The notes beneath the pieces are model-generated. The model worked only from the letters and a program-made list of their open reading frames with translations. It ran no database searches and was not told where the DNA came from. A stretch of 7,201 nt of DNA from Ruminococcaceae bacterium UBA7135 (lineage in GTDB: Bacteria; Bacillota; Clostridia; Oscillospirales; Ruminococcaceae): the NCBI GenBank assembly GCA_002492075.1, contig DKXD01000012.1:1-7201 (forward strand). Direction: 5' to 3'. The position numbers and the translations under genes are program-made. Below are positions 1 through 5,318 of the stretch, one piece after another. How positions within the stretch are numbered: the first letter of the stretch is position 1; every line of letters starts with the position of its first letter.

Positions 1-752
1 TTAAAGGAAAGAAGAACCCATACGGGCTGGAAAAGCTGCCTCTTATTCTGATGCCGACATATCCGTCAAGCGGCTCCGAATACGGACTCGGAGCGGTCTG
101 TGCCGACAGCCGGATCAATGATTTCGGCACGGCATATGGAATTCCCGCCGATGTTGCTATCCTGGTTCCGAAGTACTCTATGTCGCTTGATAAGGAAATG
201 ACAGCATACACGGGACTTGTAACGTTAGTTCAACTGTCCGCGTCAACTCTAGGCGACAAAAATCCCATATCATATGACATTGGCATTTCGGTTATCCGTA
301 ACGTTTTGAAAGCGACAAGGCAGCTTCAGAATGAACCCGACAGTGCCGACGCACGCGGTACAATACTTTACGGGGCAGCCATAGCCACATCGGGCAGGCT
401 CGGACTTGGCAAAAGCGAAAACTATGCTTACGATATTTACGAACTGGAATTTATACCCGAGGTTCTGTTCGGCGCAGCTTACCGTAAAAGCCTTACAACT
501 CTATTTCCGAGGTTTTTAAAAGCAATGTCAAAATATTATGATGCGGATATTCGCCGTTATTTCAAGGACGCATTTGATTTTGAAGGTGATATATGCGATT
601 CTGCGGACAAAATGATAAAGCTGTTTACCGAATTCGGTGTCGATATGTATTTTGACGGAGAGTTTACCAAGGACGCTGTTTCTAAAGTACCCGTATCCAC
701 AATGTTAAACTCCGATGAGGTTTGCGCGGTTATTGCCGATTCGGTACGGTAA
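1..752 (+). CDS. Iron-containing alcohol dehydrogenase-like protein, 3' part (5' end outside window), metal ligands apparently lost
   Basis: The frame is open from the window edge (first full codon at base 3) to TAA at 750-752, so at least 249 residues are present and the N-terminal NAD(P)-binding part is cut off by the window. The segment around 36-75 reads LPLILMPTYPSSGSEYG, which matches the 'lPlgvvlTipATGSE' signature of the butanol dehydrogenase/YqhD branch of family III alcohol dehydrogenases. The helical C-terminal domain follows. In this family Asp and three His hold Fe or Zn. Aligned by eye, 'GvvDafvH' is GLVTLVQ here (Thr at 222-224, Gln at 231-233), 'GHEL' is IYEL (Tyr at 438-440), and the last His falls near Phe-Gly at 468-473. 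All four ligands therefore seem missing, so ordinary alcohol dehydrogenase chemistry is doubtful. The frame is otherwise clean, so this is probably a divergent paralogue rather than a decayed gene. Family membership is fairly sure; function is unknown. Confidence 0.8.
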   Translation, partial: KGKKNPYGLEKLPLILMPTYPSSGSEYGLGAVCADSRINDFGTAYGIPADVAILVPKYSMSLDKEMTAYTGLVTLVQLSASTLGDKNPISYDIGISVIRNVLKATRQLQNEPDSADARGTILYGAAIATSGRLGLGKSENYAYDIYELEFIPEVLFGAAYRKSLTTLFPRFLKAMSKYYDADIRRYFKDAFDFEGDICDSADKMIKLFTEFGVDMYFDGEFTKDAVSKVPVSTMLNSDEVCAVIADSVR

Positions 753-791
753 CTAACCTTTATCACGGATAATTGATGAACGAACGGCATT

Positions 792-817
792 AAAAACAGA
801 ATTATATTTTGTTTTTT
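792..817. other. AT-rich inverted repeat after the alcohol dehydrogenase-like gene
   Basis: AAAAACAGAA at 792-801 can pair with TTTTGTTTTT at 807-816 (one G-U pair) around a 5-base loop, about 40 bases after the stop codon at 752. The stem has almost no G-C pairs, so it is a weak terminator candidate at best. The stronger hairpin at 853-890 lies just downstream. Confidence 0.25.
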
Positions 818-852
818 AGGAATTCAGACAAGAAAGATAATATGTTGTATAT

Positions 853-890
853 GCCGCCGTGTCGCTTAGCGGTATAGCGACACGGTTGGC
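853..890. terminator. Long hairpin between convergent genes, probable bidirectional terminator
   Basis: CCGTGTCGCT at 857-866 pairs perfectly with AGCGACACGG at 876-885 around a 9-base loop. The stem extends outward as GCCG (853-856) with TGGC (887-890) past a single bulged T at 886, giving about 14 pairs. It sits between the stop of the alcohol dehydrogenase-like gene (752, plus strand) and the stop of the lysR fragment (907, minus strand), which is where a shared terminator belongs. Neither side has a proper run of T. Termination is therefore inferred from stem strength and position, and the hairpin could be an mRNA-stabilising 3' end. Confidence 0.6.
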
Positions 891-906
891 TAATACATAT
901 CCTCGT

Positions 907-1083
907 TCAATCAAACAATTTGCTTTTTGATCGTTCAAATAAAGAAACCCCAAATGCGTCCTCAATTTTTTTCATGGATCTGCTAAGGGCCGGTTGTGTA
1001 ATATGCAATTCCTCGGCTGCACGTGTAAGGCTTCCGTTTTTGGCAAGTGATACGAACTGCTCAAGTAAAAAAATTTCGACCAT
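907..1083 (-). CDS. LysR-family regulator reduced to its helix-turn-helix (58 aa), probable truncated remnant
   Basis: The start is the ATG at 1083-1081, because the SD GGAGGGAG (complement of 1091-1098) stands 7 bases before it. An ATG at 1110 would place this SD inside the gene. The product is 58 residues, with the classic LysR winged helix-turn-helix: FLLEQFVSLAKNGSLTRAAE, then ITQPALSRSMKKIED and GVSLFERS near the end. Full LysR proteins are about 300 residues. Here a TGA at 909-907 follows LFD, so the rest of the linker dimerisation helix and the whole effector-binding domain are absent. I saw no continuation in other frames before the hairpin at 853-890. It is divergent from the flavodoxin operon, the usual place for its regulator, and it keeps a perfect promoter. 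It is most likely a remnant after a 3' deletion. A working HTH-only peptide is possible but unlikely, because LysR dimers form through the missing linker helix. Confidence 0.75.
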   Translation of the reverse strand: MVEIFLLEQFVSLAKNGSLTRAAEELHITQPALSRSMKKIEDAFGVSLFERSKSKLFD

Positions 1084-1126
1084 ACAAATACTCCCTCCAA
1101 GCCAAGGCATAACTTTTGTTTATACC

Positions 1127-1155
1127 ATTATACCTAATTGGCAATTGATTGTCAA
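1127..1155 (-). promoter_or_regulatory. Perfect consensus promoter for the lysR fragment
   Basis: Read on the minus strand, TTGACA (complement of 1150-1155), a 17-base spacer (1149-1133) and TATAAT (complement of 1127-1132) make an exact sigma-A type consensus. Transcription would begin near 1120, giving a leader of about 37 bases before the ATG at 1083. The -35 box lies inside the dyad 1138-1155 and shares base 1150 with the -35 box of the opposite promoter. Confidence 0.8.
1138..1155. promoter_or_regulatory. 18-bp dyad operator candidate over both divergent -35 boxes
   Basis: TTGGCAATTGATTGTCAA is an inverted repeat: TTGGCAAT (1138-1145) against ATTGTCAA (1148-1155), with one mismatched pair. 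It covers all of the lysR -35 box (1150-1155) and all of the flavodoxin -35 box (1145-1150), so a bound dimer would affect both promoters. A smaller perfect dyad AATTG-G-CAATT (1136-1146) overlaps it. LysR-type regulators typically bind dyads in such divergent intergenic regions. Which protein binds here is inference, since the local lysR is truncated. Confidence 0.55.
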
Positions 1156-1173
1156 GTGTTTTTTGGATATAAT
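1145..1173 (+). promoter_or_regulatory. Promoter of the flavodoxin-led gene cluster
   Basis: TTGATT (1145-1150), a 17-base spacer and TATAAT (1168-1173) form a good sigma-A type promoter with a perfect -10 and a 4/6 -35. Transcription should start near 1180. This rules out the ATG at 1178 as the flavodoxin start and supports the GTG at 1217. A weak -35 overlapped by a dyad suits an activated or repressed promoter. Confidence 0.7.
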
Positions 1174-1206
1174 ACATATGGAAACAATAATATATAACAT
1201 AAAGTC

Positions 1207-1212
1207 GGAGGG
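1207..1212 (+). promoter_or_regulatory. Ribosome binding site deciding the flavodoxin GTG start
   Basis: GGAGGG at 1207-1212 is followed after 4 bases by an in-frame GTG at 1217-1219. No SD precedes the upstream in-frame ATG at 1178, which also falls at the predicted transcription start. Confidence 0.7.
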
Positions 1213-1216
1213 CATT

Positions 1217-1702
1217 GTGCGCAGGAAACCGGTATTGTATTTTTCGGTATACGGAACGACGAAATCTGTAGCAAGGGAAATAGCAGGGCTAACAAAGGCA
1301 GATCTTGTGGAAATCAAACCTGTTGTACCATACGACAGCGACCGTGATCATTATAACGCATTGGCGAGATCAGTTAAAAATGAGCATGATAAGGATATGC
1401 GCCCAAAAATAAAAAATGAGATCGATATAACCGATTACGCTGATATTTTTATCGGATACCCGATCTGGTGGTATACTTTTCCAATAATTGTTTACACGAT
1501 GTTCGACAAATACAACTTCAGCGGAAAAACAATTATCCCATTTAATACGCATTTAGGCTCTCGCGACAGAGGCACTTATGAAGTAATAAGGCAGCTTGAA
1601 CCTATGGCGAAGGTCTTGGATGGATTATCGGTTGAAATGCGTGAAGCAGAGCATGGCGCAGAATCTGTTGTAAATGAATGGCTGAAAAGCCATGGTTATT
1701 AA
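1217..1702 (+). CDS. Flavodoxin family protein (161 aa)
   Basis: This is a small cytoplasmic FMN-binding electron carrier of the flavodoxin fold (Flavodoxin_4-like, PF12682). From the GTG start the protein opens with RRKPVLYFSVYGTTKSVARE. Beta-1 and the phosphate-binding loop SVYGTTK (residues 10-16) then lie at the very N-terminus, as in flavodoxins. Next come DIFIGYPIWWYTFP (76-89), the aromatic loop that stacks on the flavin in this subgroup, and SGKTIIPFNTHLGS (102-115), the third flavin-contact loop. The length is normal for the family. A longer open frame upstream has no flavodoxin character, and the promoter and SD both support the GTG. The next gene starts 17 bases after the stop, so co-transcription is likely. 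The redox partner is not identified; the DUF362 protein in the same cluster is one candidate by context only, since it is predicted to be outside the cell. Confidence 0.85.
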   Translation: MRRKPVLYFSVYGTTKSVAREIAGLTKADLVEIKPVVPYDSDRDHYNALARSVKNEHDKDMRPKIKNEIDITDYADIFIGYPIWWYTFPIIVYTMFDKYNFSGKTIIPFNTHLGSRDRGTYEVIRQLEPMAKVLDGLSVEMREAEHGAESVVNEWLKSHGY

Positions 1703-1703
1703 G

Positions 1704-1715
1704 AAGGAGGTGATC
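1704..1715 (+). promoter_or_regulatory. Unusually long Shine-Dalgarno of the esterase lipoprotein gene
   Basis: AAGGAGGTGATC is complementary over 12 bases to the usual 3' end of bacterial 16S rRNA (GATCACCTCCTT). GGAGG (1706-1710) lies 9 bases before the ATG at 1720. It begins 1 base after the flavodoxin stop codon, so the two genes are probably on one transcript. Confidence 0.75.
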
Positions 1716-1719
1716 GACC

Positions 1720-2913
1720 ATGTTAAAAAAATTTATCTGCTTGGCTTCGAGCGTTGCCGTTATGCTTTTTAGCGGATGTGAAAATCAAAGTGATTTACCA
1801 CCGGACTCTCTTTCCAATATAAGCAATTCGGAGCAAACCGAAATACAGAGCGGTTCAAACACAGAAAGTATCTCGGATACACAGAGTAGCACAAACACAC
1901 TGGACAGTTCGGGTTCACAGAACAACTCAAGCTCACAGGGCAGCTCGGATACTCAGAACAGCTCGAGCTCACAGGACAGCTCCGGCACACAAACATCTCC
2001 AAAGCCTGAACAACCGGATAACAGCGGAAATACCATAAATATTCCGCAAACGGGAATGACATTGTCTGTTCCCTCCGAATATATGGAGGCTGCCGAAAAA
2101 CAAGCAAATGTTGTACGAATCGAATATGACTCAAAGGATTATGTCCGTGATGGTTCTCCGATTACAAAGACGGCATACGTTTATCTTCCGTATGGGTATG
2201 ATGAATCCGACACCGAAACGCGATACGATATCGTATATTTAATGCACGGCTGGGGCGGCAGAGAGGGCGAATATTTCGATATGGGAACAATGAAGAATAT
2301 GTTCGATAATCTTATCGCAAAAGGTGATATGAAGCCGACTATTATGGTTTCCGCGACCTTTTACAACGAAAACAGTGATCGCAGCTTTGGCGGCTCGGAC
2401 AGCGAGCTGCGGCAATTCCATCTTGACTTTACGGAAAACCTTATGCCTGCGGTAGAGGGAAGATTTCACACCTATGCGCGGTCAACATCCAAGGAGGATT
2501 TAATCGCCTCGCGGGATCATCGGGCATTCGCGGGATTTTCGCTCGGCTCGGTCACAACGTGGATGGAATTCTGCTATGATTCCGAATATATCCGCTATTT
2601 TCTGCCCATGAGCGGAGCTTGCTGGTATTACGGAGGCTATGGCAACTATTATCCCGAAGAGACCTGCGACTTTTTTGAGGAACTGATCGCGGAAAACGAT
2701 TTGAATGAGCGCGGATACTTCATTTATGCCACGACCGGAACACAGGATACCGTTCGCGGTCAGGTTGAGATTCAGATGCAGGAAATGCTGAAACGCAATG
2801 ATGTTTTTTCGCCTGATCATTTGGTATATTATCAGAAAGAAGGAGGCTACCACGATTTTAACGCCGTGCAGGAGTATTTATATAATGCTCTCCCGCTTTT
2901 CTTCGGAACATAA
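1720..2913 (+). CDS. Surface lipoprotein esterase, alpha/beta hydrolase of the PF00756/CE1 type (397 aa)
   Basis: A basic, hydrophobic signal peptide ends in the lipobox LFSGC, with the lipidated Cys at residue 20. A low-complexity Ser/Asn/Gln-rich linker follows (about 21-105) and would carry the catalytic domain away from the membrane. The hydrolase domain (about 115-397) shows the oxyanion-hole segment YLMHGWGG (173-180), the nucleophile elbow GFSLGS with Ser274, a likely acid Asp343 in GTQDT, and the catalytic His378 in GGYHDF. This is the order found in the putative esterase family that includes feruloyl and acetyl-xylan esterases (CE1), esterase D and antigen 85. A plant cell-wall ester is the most likely substrate type in a gut Firmicute, but no carbohydrate-binding or dockerin module is present, so the exact ester is unknown. 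The stop is followed by a hairpin and a second lipoprotein gene of similar architecture. Confidence 0.85.
   Translation: MLKKFICLASSVAVMLFSGCENQSDLPPDSLSNISNSEQTEIQSGSNTESISDTQSSTNTLDSSGSQNNSSSQGSSDTQNSSSSQDSSGTQTSPKPEQPDNSGNTINIPQTGMTLSVPSEYMEAAEKQANVVRIEYDSKDYVRDGSPITKTAYVYLPYGYDESDTETRYDIVYLMHGWGGREGEYFDMGTMKNMFDNLIAKGDMKPTIMVSATFYNENSDRSFGGSDSELRQFHLDFTENLMPAVEGRFHTYARSTSKEDLIASRDHRAFAGFSLGSVTTWMEFCYDSEYIRYFLPMSGACWYYGGYGNYYPEETCDFFEELIAENDLNERGYFIYATTGTQDTVRGQVEIQMQEMLKRNDVFSPDHLVYYQKEGGYHDFNAVQEYLYNALPLFFGT
1882..1989 (+). repeat. Three degenerate 36-bp tandem units encoding the Ser-rich linker
   Basis: Units at 1882-1917, 1918-1953 and 1954-1989 encode QSSTNTLDSSGS, QNNSSSQGSSDT and QNSSSSQDSSGT. 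The second and third differ at 7 of 36 bases by my count, and the first is more diverged. The 12-residue period suggests that the linker grew by in-frame duplication. Such units can change copy number between strains without breaking the frame. Confidence 0.6.
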
Positions 2914-2941
2914 GACCTTTTGTTCGGGATGTGCCGTACAA

Positions 2942-2967
2942 GATCAAGACGGTGGAAACCGTTGATC
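2942..2967 (+). promoter_or_regulatory. Hairpin in the leader between the two lipoprotein genes
   Basis: GATCA (2942-2946) and ACGGT (2949-2953) pair with ACCGT (2958-2962) and TGATC (2963-2967), leaving a 2-base bulge and a GGAA tetraloop of the GNRA class. A run of seven T (2983-2989) comes 15 bases after the stem, just ahead of the SD. The gap to the T run is too long for a standard terminator, so an RNA processing/stability element or a weak attenuator fits better. Function is inference. Confidence 0.4.
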
Positions 2968-3002
2968 ATATATTGAAAAATCTTTTTTTAGGAGGATCAC
3001 CA

Positions 3003-4118
3003 ATGAAAAAGAAAATATCGGCTTTGCTTATGGCAATAGTTTTGCTGACAGGCTGTAACGGAGAGCAACACAGCAGTTCGCCTAAGATATCGGGAAGCGG
3101 ACAAGTCAACGCTTCAAGCCGTTCCGAAAACTCTGCGCCGTCCGTTTCGGATAGTTCAAGCGATGCAAACAACACAAGTACAACAGGAAGCTCGGACAGC
3201 ATTTCCGAAAGTTCCGCGCCACAAGAAAGCAATAATTCGCAGACCGACACTCCAAAGGTCTATATGACGACTGATATCTCACCGGAGGGACTAAAAGCCG
3301 TTTATGACGCGCTGGGTTGGTCGCCGACAGGCAAGGTCGCAGTGAAGCTCTCCACGGGAGAGCCGCCCGCGAGCAACTATCTCCGCCCCGAGCTTATCAA
3401 GGACTTAGTGCAGTCGATTGACGGCACAATCGTTGAAAACAACACCGCTTACGGCGGTTCGCGTGCGGAAACGGCAATGCATTATCAGGTAGCCAAGGAT
3501 CACGGCTTCACCGATATCGCAGAGTTTCAGATACTGGACGAAAACGGCTCAATGACATTACCCGTGACAGGCGGCACGCAGTTATCCGAGAATTACGTTG
3601 GTGCGCATTTCGGCGATTATGATTCATATCTGGTGCTCTCGCACTTCAAGGGGCACGCAATGGCGGGCTTCGGCGGAGCTATCAAGAATATCTCGATTGG
3701 TCTCGGTTCGAGCGAGGGAAAATGCTGGATCCACAGCGCGGGAAACAGCCGCACCAGCCCATGGGGCGGAGCTCAGGATCCGTTCCTCGAGTCAATGGCA
3801 GAAGCGGGAAAATCGGTCTCTGACTACCTCGGAAACGGTGAGCGCATAGTTTATATCAACGTAATGAACAGGCTCTCCGTGGATTGCGACTGCAACGGAA
3901 ATCCCGCTGAGCCCGATATGCATGATATAGGTATTCTGGCTTCAACGGATCCCGTAGCGGTCGATCAGGCGTGTATTGATCTGATCTATGCGCAGAAAGA
4001 CGGTGACGGAGCTTCACTCGTCAACCGCATTGAATCCCGCAACGGACTGCACACTCTCGAACACGCCGCCGAAATAGGTCTCGGAAGCAGAACCTACGAA
4101 CTTGTATCGGTAGACTGA
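3003..4118 (+). CDS. DUF362 domain lipoprotein (371 aa), no C-terminal ferredoxin module
   Basis: The start is the ATG at 3003, 7 bases after AGGAGG (2990-2995). An in-frame ATG at 2931 lacks an SD and would bury the signal peptide. The signal peptide MKKKISALLMAIVLLTGC has a textbook lipobox (LTGC, Cys18). Residues 19-84 are a Ser/Asn/Thr-rich linker. The DUF362 domain fills 85-371, with the family hallmarks GHAMAGFGGAIKNISIGLGS (217-236), GKCWIH (239-244), a CDC pair (Cys295, Cys297) and DIGILASTDPVAVDQACIDL (308-327). Many DUF362 proteins are cytoplasmic and carry a 2x[4Fe-4S] ferredoxin tail with CxxCxxC motifs. This one has none, and the chain ends shortly after the domain. The biochemical role of DUF362 is not established. 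Cys241, Cys295, Cys297 and Cys324 could bind metal or be redox-active outside the cell. It is followed after 29 bases by the ECF transporter gene. Confidence 0.85.
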   Translation: MKKKISALLMAIVLLTGCNGEQHSSSPKISGSGQVNASSRSENSAPSVSDSSSDANNTSTTGSSDSISESSAPQESNNSQTDTPKVYMTTDISPEGLKAVYDALGWSPTGKVAVKLSTGEPPASNYLRPELIKDLVQSIDGTIVENNTAYGGSRAETAMHYQVAKDHGFTDIAEFQILDENGSMTLPVTGGTQLSENYVGAHFGDYDSYLVLSHFKGHAMAGFGGAIKNISIGLGSSEGKCWIHSAGNSRTSPWGGAQDPFLESMAEAGKSVSDYLGNGERIVYINVMNRLSVDCDCNGNPAEPDMHDIGILASTDPVAVDQACIDLIYAQKDGDGASLVNRIESRNGLHTLEHAAEIGLGSRTYELVSVD

Positions 4119-4147
4119 AAATAATTTGACAGGAAAGGTAGATAGAC

Positions 4148-4747
4148 ATGAATAAAACGGATAATACGGTCGATAAAAAAAGAAGTCCCGTGCTGAATCT
4201 GACGCTTGCTGCAATGTTTTTGGCTGCAGGCTTGCTGCTGCCGTTTCTGACGGGGCAGATAAAGCAGATAGGCAATATGTTGCTTCCTATGCACATTCCG
4301 GTCATTTTATGCGGACTTATCTGCGGCTGGAAATACGGACTTGGCGTGGGATTTGTAACGCCGATACTGCGATATTTTCTTTGGGGAATGCCCGTGCTCT
4401 ACCCGAACGGTATTGCAATGGCTTTTGAACTGGCAACCTACGGATTAGTGGTTGGGCTGTTGTATTCACGGTCGCGTTGGAAGTGCATTATCTCGTTGTA
4501 CCGCAGTATGTTGATCGCGATGATCGCGGGGCGTATCGTTTGGGGTATCTCGGAGATTTTCCTGCTGGGGCTTGGTGAAAACGGATTTACTTGGGAGGCA
4601 TTTATGGCGGGAGCGTTTCTGAACGCATTCCCCGGAATTATTTTGCAGCTTGTCTTCATTCCCGCGATGATGTTGGTGCTTAACAAAACGGGATTGGTGA
4701 AGTTTTCAAAACACCGCAAAAAGTCCTTGGAAAATTTAGAGGGTTAA
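4148..4747 (+). CDS. ECF transporter S component (substrate-binding membrane subunit, 199 aa)
   Basis: This is an integral membrane protein with a polar N-terminus (1-15) and about five to six hydrophobic segments (roughly 16-36, 46-73, 85-106, 118-142 and 152-179). TM1 (NLTLAAMFLAAGLLLPF) holds AxxxA-type alanine spacing, the motif by which S components dock on the EcfT subunit. The stretch QIGNMLLPMHIPVILCGLICGWKYG is typical of the ECF_trnsprt family (PF12822). S components bind vitamins or other micronutrients with high affinity. No EcfA, EcfA' or EcfT gene is in the window, so it probably uses a shared (group II) energising module encoded elsewhere. The SD is AGGAAAGG (4131-4138). The kinase gene begins 2 bases after its stop. 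The substrate cannot be assigned; the kinase next door hints at something that can be phosphorylated, such as a nucleoside or vitamin. Confidence 0.82.
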   Translation: MNKTDNTVDKKRSPVLNLTLAAMFLAAGLLLPFLTGQIKQIGNMLLPMHIPVILCGLICGWKYGLGVGFVTPILRYFLWGMPVLYPNGIAMAFELATYGLVVGLLYSRSRWKCIISLYRSMLIAMIAGRIVWGISEIFLLGLGENGFTWEAFMAGAFLNAFPGIILQLVFIPAMMLVLNKTGLVKFSKHRKKSLENLEG

Positions 4748-4749
4748 TT

Positions 4750-5316
4750 ATGCACAACGCTGTTTCCGTTATCGCGGATGAAATCGGAAAGCACGAAAAA
4801 CCGCTGACAGCCGCCATTGACGGACGTTGTGCAGCAGGAAAGACAACGTTTGCGGAGCATCTTCGGGAACTTATCGGCTGCAGTGTCATTCACGCGGACA
4901 GCTTCTTTCTGCGTCCCGAGCAGCGCACAGCAGAACGCTTGAACGAACCCGGCGGCAGCATCGACTATGAGCGTCTGATATCTGAGGTTATGGAGCCGCT
5001 GCGGCGCGGACAGGCGTTCTCCTACTGTCCGTTCAGCTGCAAAACGCAGTGCCTTGACGAGAAAATTCACGTTGAGCCGAACTCTGTGACTATCATCGAA
5101 GGCTCATACAGCTGTCACACGCTGCTGTGGAAATATTACGGTCTGCGCGTGTTCTTCACCGTCGACCCGGAGGAGCAGTTAAAACGGATAGAGCGCCGCA
5201 ACAGAGCGGATGCGCTTACGGTATTCCGCGAGCGTTGGATACCGCTTGAGGAAAAGTATTTCACCTTGCTGCAAATTGCTGAACGGTGCGGCTGCATATT
5301 TGACATAAGGGAGTAA
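4750..5316 (+). CDS. P-loop kinase, uridine kinase-like (188 aa)
   Basis: A Walker A motif, GRCAAGKT, lies at residues 25-32. HADSFF (48-53) stands where uridine kinase/phosphoribulokinase-type enzymes carry the DDFY substrate/metal motif. IIEGSYS (115-121) matches the 'vvEGvy' strand, and RIERRNRAD (146-154) is an Arg-rich lid-like segment. It is cytoplasmic and predicted to transfer phosphate from ATP to a small hydroxylated substrate. At 188 residues it is a little shorter than canonical uridine kinases (about 205-215), and its substrate region differs, so the name describes the fold rather than a proven activity. The SD AGAGGG (4738-4743) lies inside the end of the ECF gene, and only 2 bases separate stop and start (TAATTATG). 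Translational coupling is therefore likely, and the two proteins probably handle the same compound: import followed by trapping. That last step is inference. Confidence 0.75.
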   Translation: MHNAVSVIADEIGKHEKPLTAAIDGRCAAGKTTFAEHLRELIGCSVIHADSFFLRPEQRTAERLNEPGGSIDYERLISEVMEPLRRGQAFSYCPFSCKTQCLDEKIHVEPNSVTIIEGSYSCHTLLWKYYGLRVFFTVDPEEQLKRIERRNRADALTVFRERWIPLEEKYFTLLQIAERCGCIFDIRE

Positions 5317-5318
5317 TT

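Noticed and set aside
557..790. Minus-strand open frame opposite the dehydrogenase-like gene
   Set aside because: It is a shadow of the plus-strand coding frame, with no SD and no domain signature.
920..1216. N-terminal extension of the flavodoxin frame back to 920, or a start at the ATG at 1178
   Set aside because: It overlaps the lysR fragment and its promoter and has no flavodoxin character or SD. The predicted transcription start (about 1180) lies at or after it, and the GTG at 1217 has a GGAGGG SD.
2239..2853. Two minus-strand open frames (2239-2469 and 2500-2853) inside the esterase gene
   Set aside because: They are antisense shadows of a gene with intact catalytic motifs. Their compositions are not protein-like and no SD is present.
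2931..3002. Earlier in-frame ATG for the DUF362 gene
   Set aside because: It has no SD and would put 24 residues before a perfect lipoprotein signal peptide. AGGAGG at 2990-2995 fits the ATG at 3003.
4126..4165. TTGACA at 4126-4131 as an internal promoter for the ECF-kinase-permease unit
   Set aside because: No -10 box lies at 16-18 bases. The nearest TATAAT-like word (GATAAT, 4160-4165) is 28 bases away and inside the coding region.
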